A stretch of DNA of 64,000 nucleotides from Segatella baroniae DSM 16972 = JCM 13447 (GTDB lineage: Bacteria; Bacteroidota; Bacteroidia; Bacteroidales; Bacteroidaceae). A program made the position numbers and the translations under genes. Each line of letters begins with the position of its first letter. Position 1 is the stretch's first letter. The notes under the pieces are model-generated. The model ran no database searches and was not told the origin of the DNA. It was given only the letters and a program-made list of their open reading frames with translations. The stretch spans positions 1 to 64,000 of the forward strand of contig NZ_AUFQ01000018.1 in NCBI RefSeq assembly GCF_000426585.1, written 5' to 3'. This document shows positions 54,349 to 62,420 of the stretch, piece after piece.

Positions 54349-55441
54349 CGCATAAAAAGTAGATATTCATGGAGATACATGTCACAAATAAGCTTAAAAA
54401 GGCTCTCCGACGGCCAACAACCTATCCCAGCAGCCTCTCCCAAACCCTCCAAAGGGAGGGGGGAGAAGTGGCCTCTCCCAACCCCTCCCCACATAGGGAG
54501 GGCTTACCTGACGGATGGAAATAGGCAAAAGACAGCTGAATGCTTCACATATCACACTTTACATTGCTCACTTCACATTTCACATTCAAGGGGAGTGCCT
54601 AACGAGCGTGTAAAGTAAACTGTGTCAGGTCGGTTCATGGGAGCATAGCCATGGTGCATTGTGCATGCAACAGCATGTATTGTGCGCACTACCGCCTTGG
54701 CGGTTGGTCTTTTTAGAGGGCGGAGTTGCGAGCGAAACGAGCTACCCTGCCTAAGCTTGGGTGGTGGGGAGCTAGGCCGAAGGTCTTGGTCTTTTTACAT
54801 TTAAACCATGGCGTTTTTGGAAAGCGCGCTTTCAAATCAATGCGCACGCCAATCGTATTTGCCCTTGTACGTGTAATGTTCCCTCTCTTTGGACGGGCCG
54901 TGGCAGACCTTGCGAGCGGACAAGTCTTTGGAAAACGGGCGACGTCGGCTTTTCAAAAGCAGCCTTTTCGGCCTGCAAAAGCCATCTTTTTACAAGCTAA
55001 AAGCAGGCCTTTGGTTTTGCGAAAGCTGGTCTTTTGCGTTCCCATCACAGCCCTTTGGCATTGTCCTTTTTACCTTTTTATTTTTTTACCTTTTTACCTT
55101 TATAAGTTGTTTCGCCTTCATCTTATGTCTTTCTCGGCCGCTTGCGGCCCTTATGTCTTTGTCATTGCAGCCTGAGAATATGTCCTTATGTCTTTATGTC
55201 TTTAAATCCAAAGCAAGAAAGACATGCCCTCATGTCCTTATGTCAAAGGGAATAAGTCTTAAAAAAGAATAAATTGATGGGCGAAAGGCTTGGCGGTCAT
55301 CATAAAAAGCATACCTTTGCAGCGATTTTAACGTCACGGCGCATTGTCCGTGACCCTTTTATTCACAATTGGAAGGTCTTCATGCCCAAATGATATGGCT
55401 GGGAGGGCTGTATTCCTTCCAGCTTTATTTACATCATCAAT
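54349..55441. repeat. 1.1 kb repeat-rich spacer and helicase leader
   Basis: No gene. 54425-54620 carries a CT-rich CCCTCCAAAGGGAGGG unit, a GACGGATGGAAATAGGCAAA block and a GTGCCTAACGAGCGTGTAAAG block, all also present around 44.8-45.2 kb. 54630-54800 shares blocks with 7811-7980. 54940-55040 has short palindromes such as GCTTTTCAAAAGC. 55070-55250 is low-complexity (TTTTTACC units and TATGTCTTT units). The helicase promoter and leader follow from 55290. Confidence 0.6.
55312..55319 (+). promoter_or_regulatory. -7 box for the DEAD-box helicase
   Basis: TACCTTTG, with CTTGG at about 55289-55293 some 18 bases upstream as -33 element. It implies a leader of roughly 115 bases before the helicase start. 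The leader can form GTCACGG/CCGTGAC and a GGCTGGGAGG/CCTTCCAGC hairpin. Confidence 0.6.
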
Positions 55442-57334
55442 TTGAAGACATTTGAAGAATTGGGCGTCAGCGAGACCATTCGCCGCGCCATCGAAGAACT
55501 TGGATTCGAGCATCCCATGCCCGTCCAGGAAGCAGTAATCCCGTATTTGCTCGGCAACAAGAACGACGTCATCGCACTGGCACAGACCGGTACGGGCAAG
55601 ACGGCGGCCTACGGACTGCCCGTGTTGCAGAAGACCGTGGCCGACAACCGCGTGACGCAGGCCGTCATCCTCAGCCCCACGCGTGAGCTTTGCCTGCAGA
55701 TATGCGACGACCTCAATGCGTTTGCCAAGTACATCAGCGGCATGCACGTGGCGGCCGTGTACGGCGGAACCGACATCGGCAGCCAGATACGCACGCTGCG
55801 CCACGGCGTCCAGATCATCGTGGCTACGCCGGGACGCCTTGTCGACCTCATCAACAGGGGCGTGGCGTTGCTCGACAACGTGAACAACATCGTGCTCGAC
55901 GAGGCCGACGAAATGCTCAACATGGGCTTTTCGGAGAGTATCAACGCCATTTTCGAGCAGTTGCCGGACGACCACAACACGCTGCTCTTCTCCGCCACGA
56001 TGAGCAAAGAGGTGGAACGCATCGCCAAAAACTACCTGCACGACTACAAGGAGATTGTCGTCGGCTCGCGCAACGAGGGCGCGGAGCACGTGAACCACAT
56101 CTATTATATGGTGCATTCCAGGGACAAGTACCTGGCGTTGAAGCGCGTCGTCGACTTCTATCCGCACATTTTCGCCATCATCTTCTGCCGCACGAAGATC
56201 GAAACGCAGGAGATTGCCGACAAACTCATCAAGGACGGCTACAACGCCGAGGCCTTGCATGGCGACCTTAGTCAGCAACAGCGCGACCTGACGATGCAGA
56301 AGTTCCGCAAGCACACGGTGCAGTTCCTCGTCGCCACCGACGTGGCTGCGCGCGGACTCGACGTAGACGACCTGACACACGTCATCAACTACGGCCTGCC
56401 CGACGACATCGAGAGCTACACCCACCGCTCGGGCCGCACCGGAAGAGCCGGAAAGAAGGGCACGTCGATATCCATCATCCACACCAAAGAGAAGTTCAAG
56501 GTGCGCCAAATCGAGAAGCAGATCGGCAAGGAGTTCGTCGACGGCGAGCTGCCCAAGCCGGAAGAAATCTGCAAGAAGCAGCTCTACAAGGTGATGGACG
56601 ACATCATGAAGACCGACGTGGATGAGGAACAGATCGAGCAGTACATGCCCGAGATCATGCGCCAGTTCGAGTATATCGACAAGGAAGACATCATCAAGAA
56701 GATGGTGACGGTGACTTTCGGCAAGTTCCTCAACTACTACAAGCACGCGCCGGTCATCGAAAAGCCGGTCAGCGGTCGCAGGGGTGAAGGCTCGGGAAGC
56801 CGCGGCGAGGGCCGCGCGTCGGGCGGACGCCGCAAGCGCGGGGCCGAGGCAGGCTATCGACGGCTGTTCATCAACCTGGGAAAGACCGACGGTTTCTATC
56901 CGGGCGAAATCATGCAGTTCCTCAACAGGAACGTACAGGGCCGCCAGGAGGTGGGCCACATCGACCTGTTGCAGAAGTTCTCCTACATCGAAGTGCCCGA
57001 ACAGGACGCCCAGAAGGTGATGAGGGCCCTCAACGGGCTGGAATACAAGGGCCGCGAGGTGCGCTGCAACGACGCCGACGAGGGCGGCCGCGGTCGTCAG
57101 GGCCGTGGCGGCAGGAGCGAAGGACGCGGCGGCCGCACGGCGGAGCGGCGTGGTGGCAGGCCCGCGGAGGGTCGCCGTCAGCGCGAAACCAAGCGGAGCA
57201 GCCGCCGGAAGGACGACTTTGAAGACCAGACCGACTGGCGTTCGCTCATCGGCGGCCAGCCGATGAAGCTCAAGGGCGAGGAGCCCGACTTCAGCGAAGA
57301 GGGCTGGGCACGTCGCAAACCCAAACAGAAATAA
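55442..57334 (+). CDS. DEAD-box RNA helicase with DbpA-type RNA-binding domain and RGG tail
   Basis: 630 residues. The start is TTG at 55442, followed by KTFEELGVS, the normal family N-terminus; the only nearby in-frame ATG (55382) meets a stop after three codons. Motifs: Gln29, AQTGTGKT 47-54, PTRE 79-82, DEAD 153-156, SAT 184-186, then HRSGRTGRAG in the second RecA lobe. A DbpA-like RNA-binding domain is at about 475-550 (RRLFINLGKTDGFYPGEIM; FSYIEVPEQDAQ), then an Arg/Gly-rich tail (about 555-600). It likely unwinds structured RNA in ribosome assembly or cold adaptation. The structured leader suggests post-transcriptional self-control. Confidence 0.92.
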   Translation: MKTFEELGVSETIRRAIEELGFEHPMPVQEAVIPYLLGNKNDVIALAQTGTGKTAAYGLPVLQKTVADNRVTQAVILSPTRELCLQICDDLNAFAKYISGMHVAAVYGGTDIGSQIRTLRHGVQIIVATPGRLVDLINRGVALLDNVNNIVLDEADEMLNMGFSESINAIFEQLPDDHNTLLFSATMSKEVERIAKNYLHDYKEIVVGSRNEGAEHVNHIYYMVHSRDKYLALKRVVDFYPHIFAIIFCRTKIETQEIADKLIKDGYNAEALHGDLSQQQRDLTMQKFRKHTVQFLVATDVAARGLDVDDLTHVINYGLPDDIESYTHRSGRTGRAGKKGTSISIIHTKEKFKVRQIEKQIGKEFVDGELPKPEEICKKQLYKVMDDIMKTDVDEEQIEQYMPEIMRQFEYIDKEDIIKKMVTVTFGKFLNYYKHAPVIEKPVSGRRGEGSGSRGEGRASGGRRKRGAEAGYRRLFINLGKTDGFYPGEIMQFLNRNVQGRQEVGHIDLLQKFSYIEVPEQDAQKVMRALNGLEYKGREVRCNDADEGGRGRQGRGGRSEGRGGRTAERRGGRPAEGRRQRETKRSSRRKDDFEDQTDWRSLIGGQPMKLKGEEPDFSEEGWARRKPKQK

Positions 57335-57355
57335 AGCGGAAACAAGTCTTATACG

Positions 57356-57386
57356 AGGCATGAAACCCATCGGTGGTTTCATGCCT
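57356..57386 (+). terminator. Hairpin after the helicase gene
   Basis: Perfect 12-base arms AGGCATGAAACC and GGTTTCATGCCT with a seven-base loop, 22 bases past the stop and 17 bases before the next start codon, so it may attenuate rather than fully end transcription. Confidence 0.65.
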
Positions 57387-57402
57387 TGCAACATTTCAGC
57401 GT

Positions 57403-57933
57403 ATGAACATAGGTGTATTTTGTTCGGCCAACAACCGGATTGACGCGGCATACTTCCGTGCCGCCGAGGAGTTGGGCCGCTGGATGGCCGAGAACGGCCA
57501 CACGCTCGTCTATGGCGGGTGCAACCTGGGACTGATGGAAGCCGTCGGCCGCGCCGCGCACGACCACGGCGGCACGACCGTCGGCGTGGTGCCGCGAATC
57601 GTGGAGAAGGCGGACAGGGTGTCGGACGCCGTCAGCGTCGACATCGCCTGCGAGGACTTGACCGACCGCAAGCAAATCATCATGGAGCGCAGCGACGTCT
57701 TCGTGGCTCTGCCCGGGGGCATAGGCACGCTCGACGAGATATTCACCGTGGCGGCGTCGCACAGCATCGGCTATCATCGGAAGAAGCTCTATCTGCTCAA
57801 CATCGGTGGTTTCTACGACGCGCTGACGGCTGCGCTCGACGACCTGGCCCGACGGGGCATGACGCGGGGCGACTGGCGCGACTGCATCGAGCCTGTCTCT
57901 ACGCTCTCCGAACTACAAGAAAAGCTGGCCTGA
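57403..57933 (+). CDS. LOG-family protein (TIGR00730, cytokinin riboside 5'-monophosphate phosphoribohydrolase type)
   Basis: 176 residues from the Met at 57403; 10 further upstream codons fall in the hairpin. Rossmann-type fold with NIGVFCSANN, TLVYGGCNLGLMEAVGRAA and the signature MERSDVFVALPGGIGTLDEIFTV (key part PGGIGTLDE). LOG proteins cleave nucleotide 5'-monophosphates at the N-glycosidic bond, releasing the base; in bacteria the true substrate is often unknown. The 3' end overlaps a terminator hairpin. Confidence 0.92.
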   Translation: MNIGVFCSANNRIDAAYFRAAEELGRWMAENGHTLVYGGCNLGLMEAVGRAAHDHGGTTVGVVPRIVEKADRVSDAVSVDIACEDLTDRKQIIMERSDVFVALPGGIGTLDEIFTVAASHSIGYHRKKLYLLNIGGFYDALTAALDDLARRGMTRGDWRDCIEPVSTLSELQEKLA

Positions 57934-57945
57934 GCCAGCTTTTTT
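57920..57945 (+). terminator. Rho-independent terminator overlapping the LOG gene end
   Basis: Arms AAAAGCTGGC and GCCAGCTTTT with a CTGA-type loop holding the TGA stop, then a T-run. It also works in reverse for the converging kinase gene. Confidence 0.85.
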
Positions 57946-57979
57946 CCTTTTATATCACCCTAATCCGGCACCTGACGCC

Positions 57980-58912
57980 TCATTTTTCCAACCCCGCGCC
58001 ATACTCCTTCGAGATGTAATTGTAGATGTCCTTGCAGCTTTCGGCCGAGAACCGCAGGCCGCTGGCGATGCAACGGTCCCACTGCGCTTCGCTCAAGCCA
58101 TGGCGGATGTCGGCTTTCGTGATGTCGTTCTTGACCAGTCCGTAGATGAAACCCGCGTTGAAGCTGTCGCCCGCGCCGATGGTGCTCACCACACGGTCGT
58201 TCTTCGGCACGTCGTAAGCTTTGCCGAAACCGTTCTCGGCCCGTACTTCGATGGGGTTGGCGCCGTCCGTGCAGATGAACTTCTTGCAGTAGAAGCTGAT
58301 TTCGGAGGCGTAGACACGCTGGGCTTCGGGCATTCGGTAGAGGATGGAAAAGTCGTCGCTGCTGCCCCTGACGATGTCGGCATACTCCAGATTCTCTATC
58401 AGGTTGGGCGTGATCTTCATGATTTCGGCCTTGTGGGACGCACGGTAGTTGACGTCGTAGTAGAGGATGGCACCGCGTTCGCGGGCGTGTTCCAGGAAAC
58501 CCGCCACCTGCGGGCGCACCACGGGGTTGACGGCGAAGAACGAACCGAACACGACGATGTCGTCGGGGTTGACCTCCGGAAAGACAAAGTCAAGCTGATC
58601 GTGCGGATGGTCCTTGTAGAACAGGTAGTCGGCGTTGTTCTCTTCGTCGAGAAAAGCCAGGGAAATGGGCGACTTGCTGTCGGGAAACACGTTGATGTTG
58701 TCGGCATTGACGCCGTTGTCCTTCAGGAAATCGATGATGAAACGGCCTACCCTGTCGTTGCCGGTCTCGGCGATGAAGGTGGTGTCCAGGCCGGCCCTGC
58801 CCAGCGAAATGATGGCGTTGAACACCGAACCGCCGGGCACCGCGCTGATGGGTTGCCCGTTCTTGAAGATGATGTCGAGCGTAGTCTCGCCGATTCCGAT
58901 TACTTTTCGCAT
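57980..58912 (-). CDS. PfkB-family carbohydrate kinase (fructokinase-like)
   Basis: 310 residues. PfkB signatures: IGIGETTLDIIFKNGQP opening, PGGSVFNAIISLGRAG near residue 25-40, and the C-terminal VSTIGAGDSFNAGFIYG with the catalytic Asp in GAGD. The kinase phosphorylates a sugar, probably fructose or a related ketose, or a nucleoside. It converges on the LOG gene and is divergent from the M16 peptidase. A -7 box is at 58959-58966. Confidence 0.9.
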   Translation of the reverse strand: MRKVIGIGETTLDIIFKNGQPISAVPGGSVFNAIISLGRAGLDTTFIAETGNDRVGRFIIDFLKDNGVNADNINVFPDSKSPISLAFLDEENNADYLFYKDHPHDQLDFVFPEVNPDDIVVFGSFFAVNPVVRPQVAGFLEHARERGAILYYDVNYRASHKAEIMKITPNLIENLEYADIVRGSSDDFSILYRMPEAQRVYASEISFYCKKFICTDGANPIEVRAENGFGKAYDVPKNDRVVSTIGAGDSFNAGFIYGLVKNDITKADIRHGLSEAQWDRCIASGLRFSAESCKDIYNYISKEYGAGLEK

Positions 58913-58958
58913 GATTGTCGATGGATGTTGAATGGTGGAAAAAAGGCTTTCGCCGTCG

Positions 58959-59052
58959 CAAAAGTACCGTAATTATTTGGAATACGGGCCGCGACCGGGC
59001 ATATATTTCGCCCTTGCGGCGAAAGATTTCTTGTGAAAATGGGTTATCTTTG
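58959..59052. promoter_or_regulatory. Divergent promoters, kinase and M16 peptidase
   Basis: 58959-58966 reads TACTTTTG on the minus strand (kinase, 46 bases before its ATG). 59045-59052 reads TATCTTTG on the plus strand (peptidase, only eight bases before its ATG, so its leader would be very short or the peptidase mRNA nearly leaderless). Confidence 0.5.
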
Positions 59053-59060
59053 CAGCCATT

Positions 59061-60290
59061 ATGGCATATCAAACGTTTACCCTCGACAACGGGCTGCGTG
59101 TCATCCATCGCCCCGACAGTTCGCCCATAGTCTATTGCGGCTACCAGATCAACGCCGGAACCCGCGACGAAAAGCCGGGCGAGGAGGGCCTGGCCCACTT
59201 CTGCGAGCACACCACCTTCAAGGGAACGAGCCGCCGCAAGGCCTGGCACGTGCTCAACGGGCTGGAAAGCGTGGGCGGCGACCTCAACGCTTTCACCACG
59301 AAGGAGGACACGGTATACTACGCCGCCATCCTCAAGGAGCATGCGTCGCGCGCCGTCGACCTGCTGACCGACATCGTTTTCCACTCCGTCTATCCGCAAC
59401 ACGAGCTTGACAAGGAGGTGGAAGTGGTCTGCGACGAGATTGAAAGCTACAACGACAGCCCGTCGGAACTGATCTTCGACGAGTTTGAAAACATGATTTT
59501 CGAGGGTCATCCCTTGGGCCATAACATTCTCGGCACGGCGGACAACGTCAGGCGCTTCACGACGGTCGACGCGCAACGCTTCACCCGCCGCCATTATCGG
59601 CCCGACAACGCCGTCTTCTTCATTGCGGGCGACGTCGATTTCAAGAAAATTGTCCGACAATTGCAGCGCGCCGACTGGCCCGAAACGCCCCATGTGCCCC
59701 ATGCGTCCGTTGCGCCCAACGGGCCTTTCGCCTCCAATCCGCCGTCTTCCCTCACCGTCAACCGCAACACCCATCAGGCCCATGTCATGCTGGGCTGTCG
59801 CGCCTACGACATCCACGACGACCGCCGCATGAGCCTTTACCTGCTCAACAACATGCTGGGTGGCCCGGGAATGAACGCCCGGCTCAACCTGTCGCTGCGA
59901 GAACGACACGGCTTGGTCTACACGGTGGAGAGCACGATGGTGAGCTATAGCGACACAGGACTGTGGGCCATCTACTTCGGTTGCGACCCGCACGACGTGA
60001 AACGCTGCATGCGGCTCGTCCGGCGGGAACTCGACAAGGTGATGGAAAAGCCGCTTTCGGCCGTTCAACTGGCCAAGGCGAAGAAGCAGTTGAAGGGCCA
60101 GATCGGCGTGGCTTGCGACAATCGGGAGAGCTTCGCCCTTGATTTCGGCAAGAGTTTCCTGCACTATGGCTGGGAGAAAGACATCTCCACGCTCTTCCGA
60201 AACATAGAGGCCATCACGCCCGAAGGCATTCAGCAGGTGGCAAGGGAGCTGATGGCGCCCGACCGACTCACGACGCTGGTCTATCAATAA
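59061..60290 (+). CDS. M16 family zinc peptidase (insulinase/processing-peptidase type)
   Basis: 409 residues, no signal peptide, so cytoplasmic. The inverted zinc motif HxxEH is His46-Phe-Cys-Glu49-His50 in GLAHFCEHTTFKG, and the third ligand Glu lies in EVEVVCDEIESYNDSP about 75 residues later. The C-terminal half has the family's RERHGLVYTVES motif (Arg/Tyr pair for substrate C-terminus). It is the short, single-chain processing-peptidase size that works as a dimer. Its substrate is unknown. Its stop lies one base before the stop of the converging ccsA gene, with no terminator between. Confidence 0.93.
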   Translation: MAYQTFTLDNGLRVIHRPDSSPIVYCGYQINAGTRDEKPGEEGLAHFCEHTTFKGTSRRKAWHVLNGLESVGGDLNAFTTKEDTVYYAAILKEHASRAVDLLTDIVFHSVYPQHELDKEVEVVCDEIESYNDSPSELIFDEFENMIFEGHPLGHNILGTADNVRRFTTVDAQRFTRRHYRPDNAVFFIAGDVDFKKIVRQLQRADWPETPHVPHASVAPNGPFASNPPSSLTVNRNTHQAHVMLGCRAYDIHDDRRMSLYLLNNMLGGPGMNARLNLSLRERHGLVYTVESTMVSYSDTGLWAIYFGCDPHDVKRCMRLVRRELDKVMEKPLSAVQLAKAKKQLKGQIGVACDNRESFALDFGKSFLHYGWEKDISTLFRNIEAITPEGIQQVARELMAPDRLTTLVYQ

Positions 60291-60291
60291 G

Positions 60292-61074
60292 TCAACTCAA
60301 ATTATACGTATGGACGCTGGTGCCCTGTGACGAAGGCAGGTAGTTGATTCCCCACCAGCACATTTGCAGCAGCAGGAAGTTGACGATGAGAATCCACAGG
60401 GCCACGTCGGCGGCCGAACGGCGACGGAGTCGATAGTGGATATACACCAGATAGGCCAGCCATGTGGCTGCCGCCCAGGTCTCTTTGGGGTCCCAAGACC
60501 AGTAAGTTCCCCACGCTTCTTTGGCCCACAGGGCACCGAAGAGCATGCCGATGGTGAGGAATGCCCAGCCTACATACACCAGATTGTCGCAGATGTCCAG
60601 CTCTTCGGCGTATTTCTTCTTGGAAAACAAGAGATAGACGGCCATGACGAAGGCGGCGCCAAGCAATGCGTAGGCGAACATGTAGACGATGACGTGCGGC
60701 GCGAACCATGGACTTTGCAGCGCGGGCATGAGCGTCTTGTTGTGAATCTCGGGCTTGAAGAGGTTGATACCGATGAAAACGGCCGACAAGAGGGTGGAGA
60801 ACGACAGTATCCACTTGTAGCGCCAGCGGCTGTAGACGATGATTCCGGCCAGCGGGAGGAAGAAACTGTACCACAGACGGGTTTCGCCCATCGTGCGCAA
60901 GGGTGGCCGTTCGAGCGAGATCCACATCAGAACGATGAACGCGAAGAACACAAGCAGGCCGCAGCCGGTGGCTGCAAGGGCCGTCGTCTTTCTGTTTTTC
61001 CAGCCGGCCCATGCGCCCGTGACCCAGAAAAGCAGGGATATGATGGCGAAGAAGATGAAATAATTCCAATTCAT
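60292..61074 (-). CDS. ccsA: Cytochrome c biogenesis protein CcsA (system II heme exporter)
   Basis: 260 residues, about eight membrane segments. The heme-handling WWD motif is present as WGTYWSWDPKETWA near residues 190-205, with flanking conserved His residues (HVIVYM before it and IHYR after it). In system II, CcsA and ResB/CcsB form one complex that carries heme out and attaches it to CxxCH motifs. It is the third gene of the nrf operon in the window, four bases after the ResB-like gene, and would serve NrfA. Confidence 0.93.
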   Translation of the reverse strand: MNWNYFIFFAIISLLFWVTGAWAGWKNRKTTALAATGCGLLVFFAFIVLMWISLERPPLRTMGETRLWYSFFLPLAGIIVYSRWRYKWILSFSTLLSAVFIGINLFKPEIHNKTLMPALQSPWFAPHVIVYMFAYALLGAAFVMAVYLLFSKKKYAEELDICDNLVYVGWAFLTIGMLFGALWAKEAWGTYWSWDPKETWAAATWLAYLVYIHYRLRRRSAADVALWILIVNFLLLQMCWWGINYLPSSQGTSVHTYNLS

Positions 61075-61078
61075 AAGG

Positions 61079-62365
61079 TTAGTTTTGCTTGTTTGCAGCA
61101 GCTTGAATGAACATCAGGACGGCGCCAACCAGAATCATGTAGATGCCGAAATAGACGGCCGGAAGCCAGGGATCGCGCACCAGTTCGAAGACACTGAGGT
61201 TGCTCCACTTGCCCATCTGCTCGTTGTAGCTGAGTTGATAGACCTTCCAGCCGGCTATCGTGAACGGCTTGTTCACCTCAATGGTTGCGTCGGCGCTCTG
61301 TCCTTCCTTTGTGAAAATGGTCACATCCGAGGCGAAACGCGCAGGTTCGCGGTTGGGCATGACGACGGTATGGTGGCTGTCGAGCCTCAATCCCTGGTAG
61401 GGAAACTGGTAACTGCCGCATGTCACCCATCCTTTGGTGGTCTTGCCGGCCTTCGTGGCCTGCACGAGGAGGGCGCACTGGGCGCCTTTTCCCTCGAAAG
61501 GAATGTAGCCACCTTTGTTCAATGCCTGTCCCAAAGAGTCCATACGCATGCGCCCCACCATTGCGGCGGGCATGTTGCCGACCATCTTCGCCATCATTTC
61601 GGGTATGGCATTGTCGACACGTTTCACGACGCGGATGTCCCAGTCGAGCAGCCTTGCGCCCTTGAAAGCCTTGTCTATCAGGATGTGGGCGGGTTTCTTC
61701 GCGGGCTGCGGCAGTCCCTTGTCGTCGATGACCATGAGCTTCGGCGGGTATTCGTCGATGGTAAAGCGGTTGAGTTGGATGGCCAACGGCAGTTCTTTCA
61801 CGTCCTGCCGCTCGTCGAGGACGCGCCATTCGGGCTTGCCCAGTTCGCAATACATCTTCGCACGCTGCATGTCGGCCGAGCCGAGGGTGGCTGTCGTGAG
61901 CACGAGGAAGAGTCCCGCGTGGCTGATGAGCGACGGTATGGCTTTCTTGTTGAGGTGTGCCAGCTGGTGGATGGTGACCTCACCCACGATGAACGTCGTC
62001 CAAACGTAGGCAAGGATGAATGGCCAGAAGTTGAGCATTCGGCTCAATCCGAGCGGATCGGCAGCCGGTTTGCCTTCCGCCACCTGCCTTGTCAGGCCCA
62101 TGATGACGGTGAGCAGAGCGGTGGAAGCCAAGGCCGGGACGGCAGCATGCGTGCTCGTCATGAAGCGAAAGGCATATACTCGTTTGCGCAAGGCATAGGC
62201 CGTGACGACAAACAATACGAAAACGGCCAGCACAATGATATTGGCCGGCCATCTAAATATCTTCCATTCGAGCGGGCCTACGCTGTATTGCAGCATGAGA
62301 CCCACGGTGATGAGTCCCAAGGCGATGGCTGTTCCCTCCCGATAGTTCCAGGGTTTGGTCCACAT
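61079..62365 (-). CDS. ResB-like cytochrome c biogenesis protein
   Basis: 428 residues. Four membrane segments in the first 190 residues, a large periplasmic domain (about 195-385) and a last membrane segment near 400-420, as in ResB/Ccs1 proteins. The periplasmic part has LPLAIQLNRFTIDEYPPKLMV and a C-terminal IAGWKVYQLSYNEQMGKW ... PWLPAVYFGIYMILVGAV. It presents apocytochrome to CcsA. It lies 55 bases after nrfA; that gap holds a perfect 12-base hairpin (62388-62399 with 62402-62413). Confidence 0.88.
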   Translation of the reverse strand: MWTKPWNYREGTAIALGLITVGLMLQYSVGPLEWKIFRWPANIIVLAVFVLFVVTAYALRKRVYAFRFMTSTHAAVPALASTALLTVIMGLTRQVAEGKPAADPLGLSRMLNFWPFILAYVWTTFIVGEVTIHQLAHLNKKAIPSLISHAGLFLVLTTATLGSADMQRAKMYCELGKPEWRVLDERQDVKELPLAIQLNRFTIDEYPPKLMVIDDKGLPQPAKKPAHILIDKAFKGARLLDWDIRVVKRVDNAIPEMMAKMVGNMPAAMVGRMRMDSLGQALNKGGYIPFEGKGAQCALLVQATKAGKTTKGWVTCGSYQFPYQGLRLDSHHTVVMPNREPARFASDVTIFTKEGQSADATIEVNKPFTIAGWKVYQLSYNEQMGKWSNLSVFELVRDPWLPAVYFGIYMILVGAVLMFIQAAANKQN

Positions 62366-62387
62366 ATTAGGTGTTGGGGTTGGGTGT

Positions 62388-62413
62388 GGTGGTAGGTGAT
62401 GTCACCTACCACC
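62388..62413 (-). terminator. Perfect hairpin between nrfA and resB-like gene
   Basis: GGTGGTAGGTGA pairs with TCACCTACCACC over a two-base loop. Inside an operon, it could stabilise the nrfA message or reduce downstream expression. Confidence 0.55.
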
Positions 62414-62420
62414 CATCATC

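Noticed and set aside
55334..57451. Minus-strand open frame opposite the helicase
   Set aside because: Shadow of the helicase, including its Arg/Gly tail; no motif of its own.
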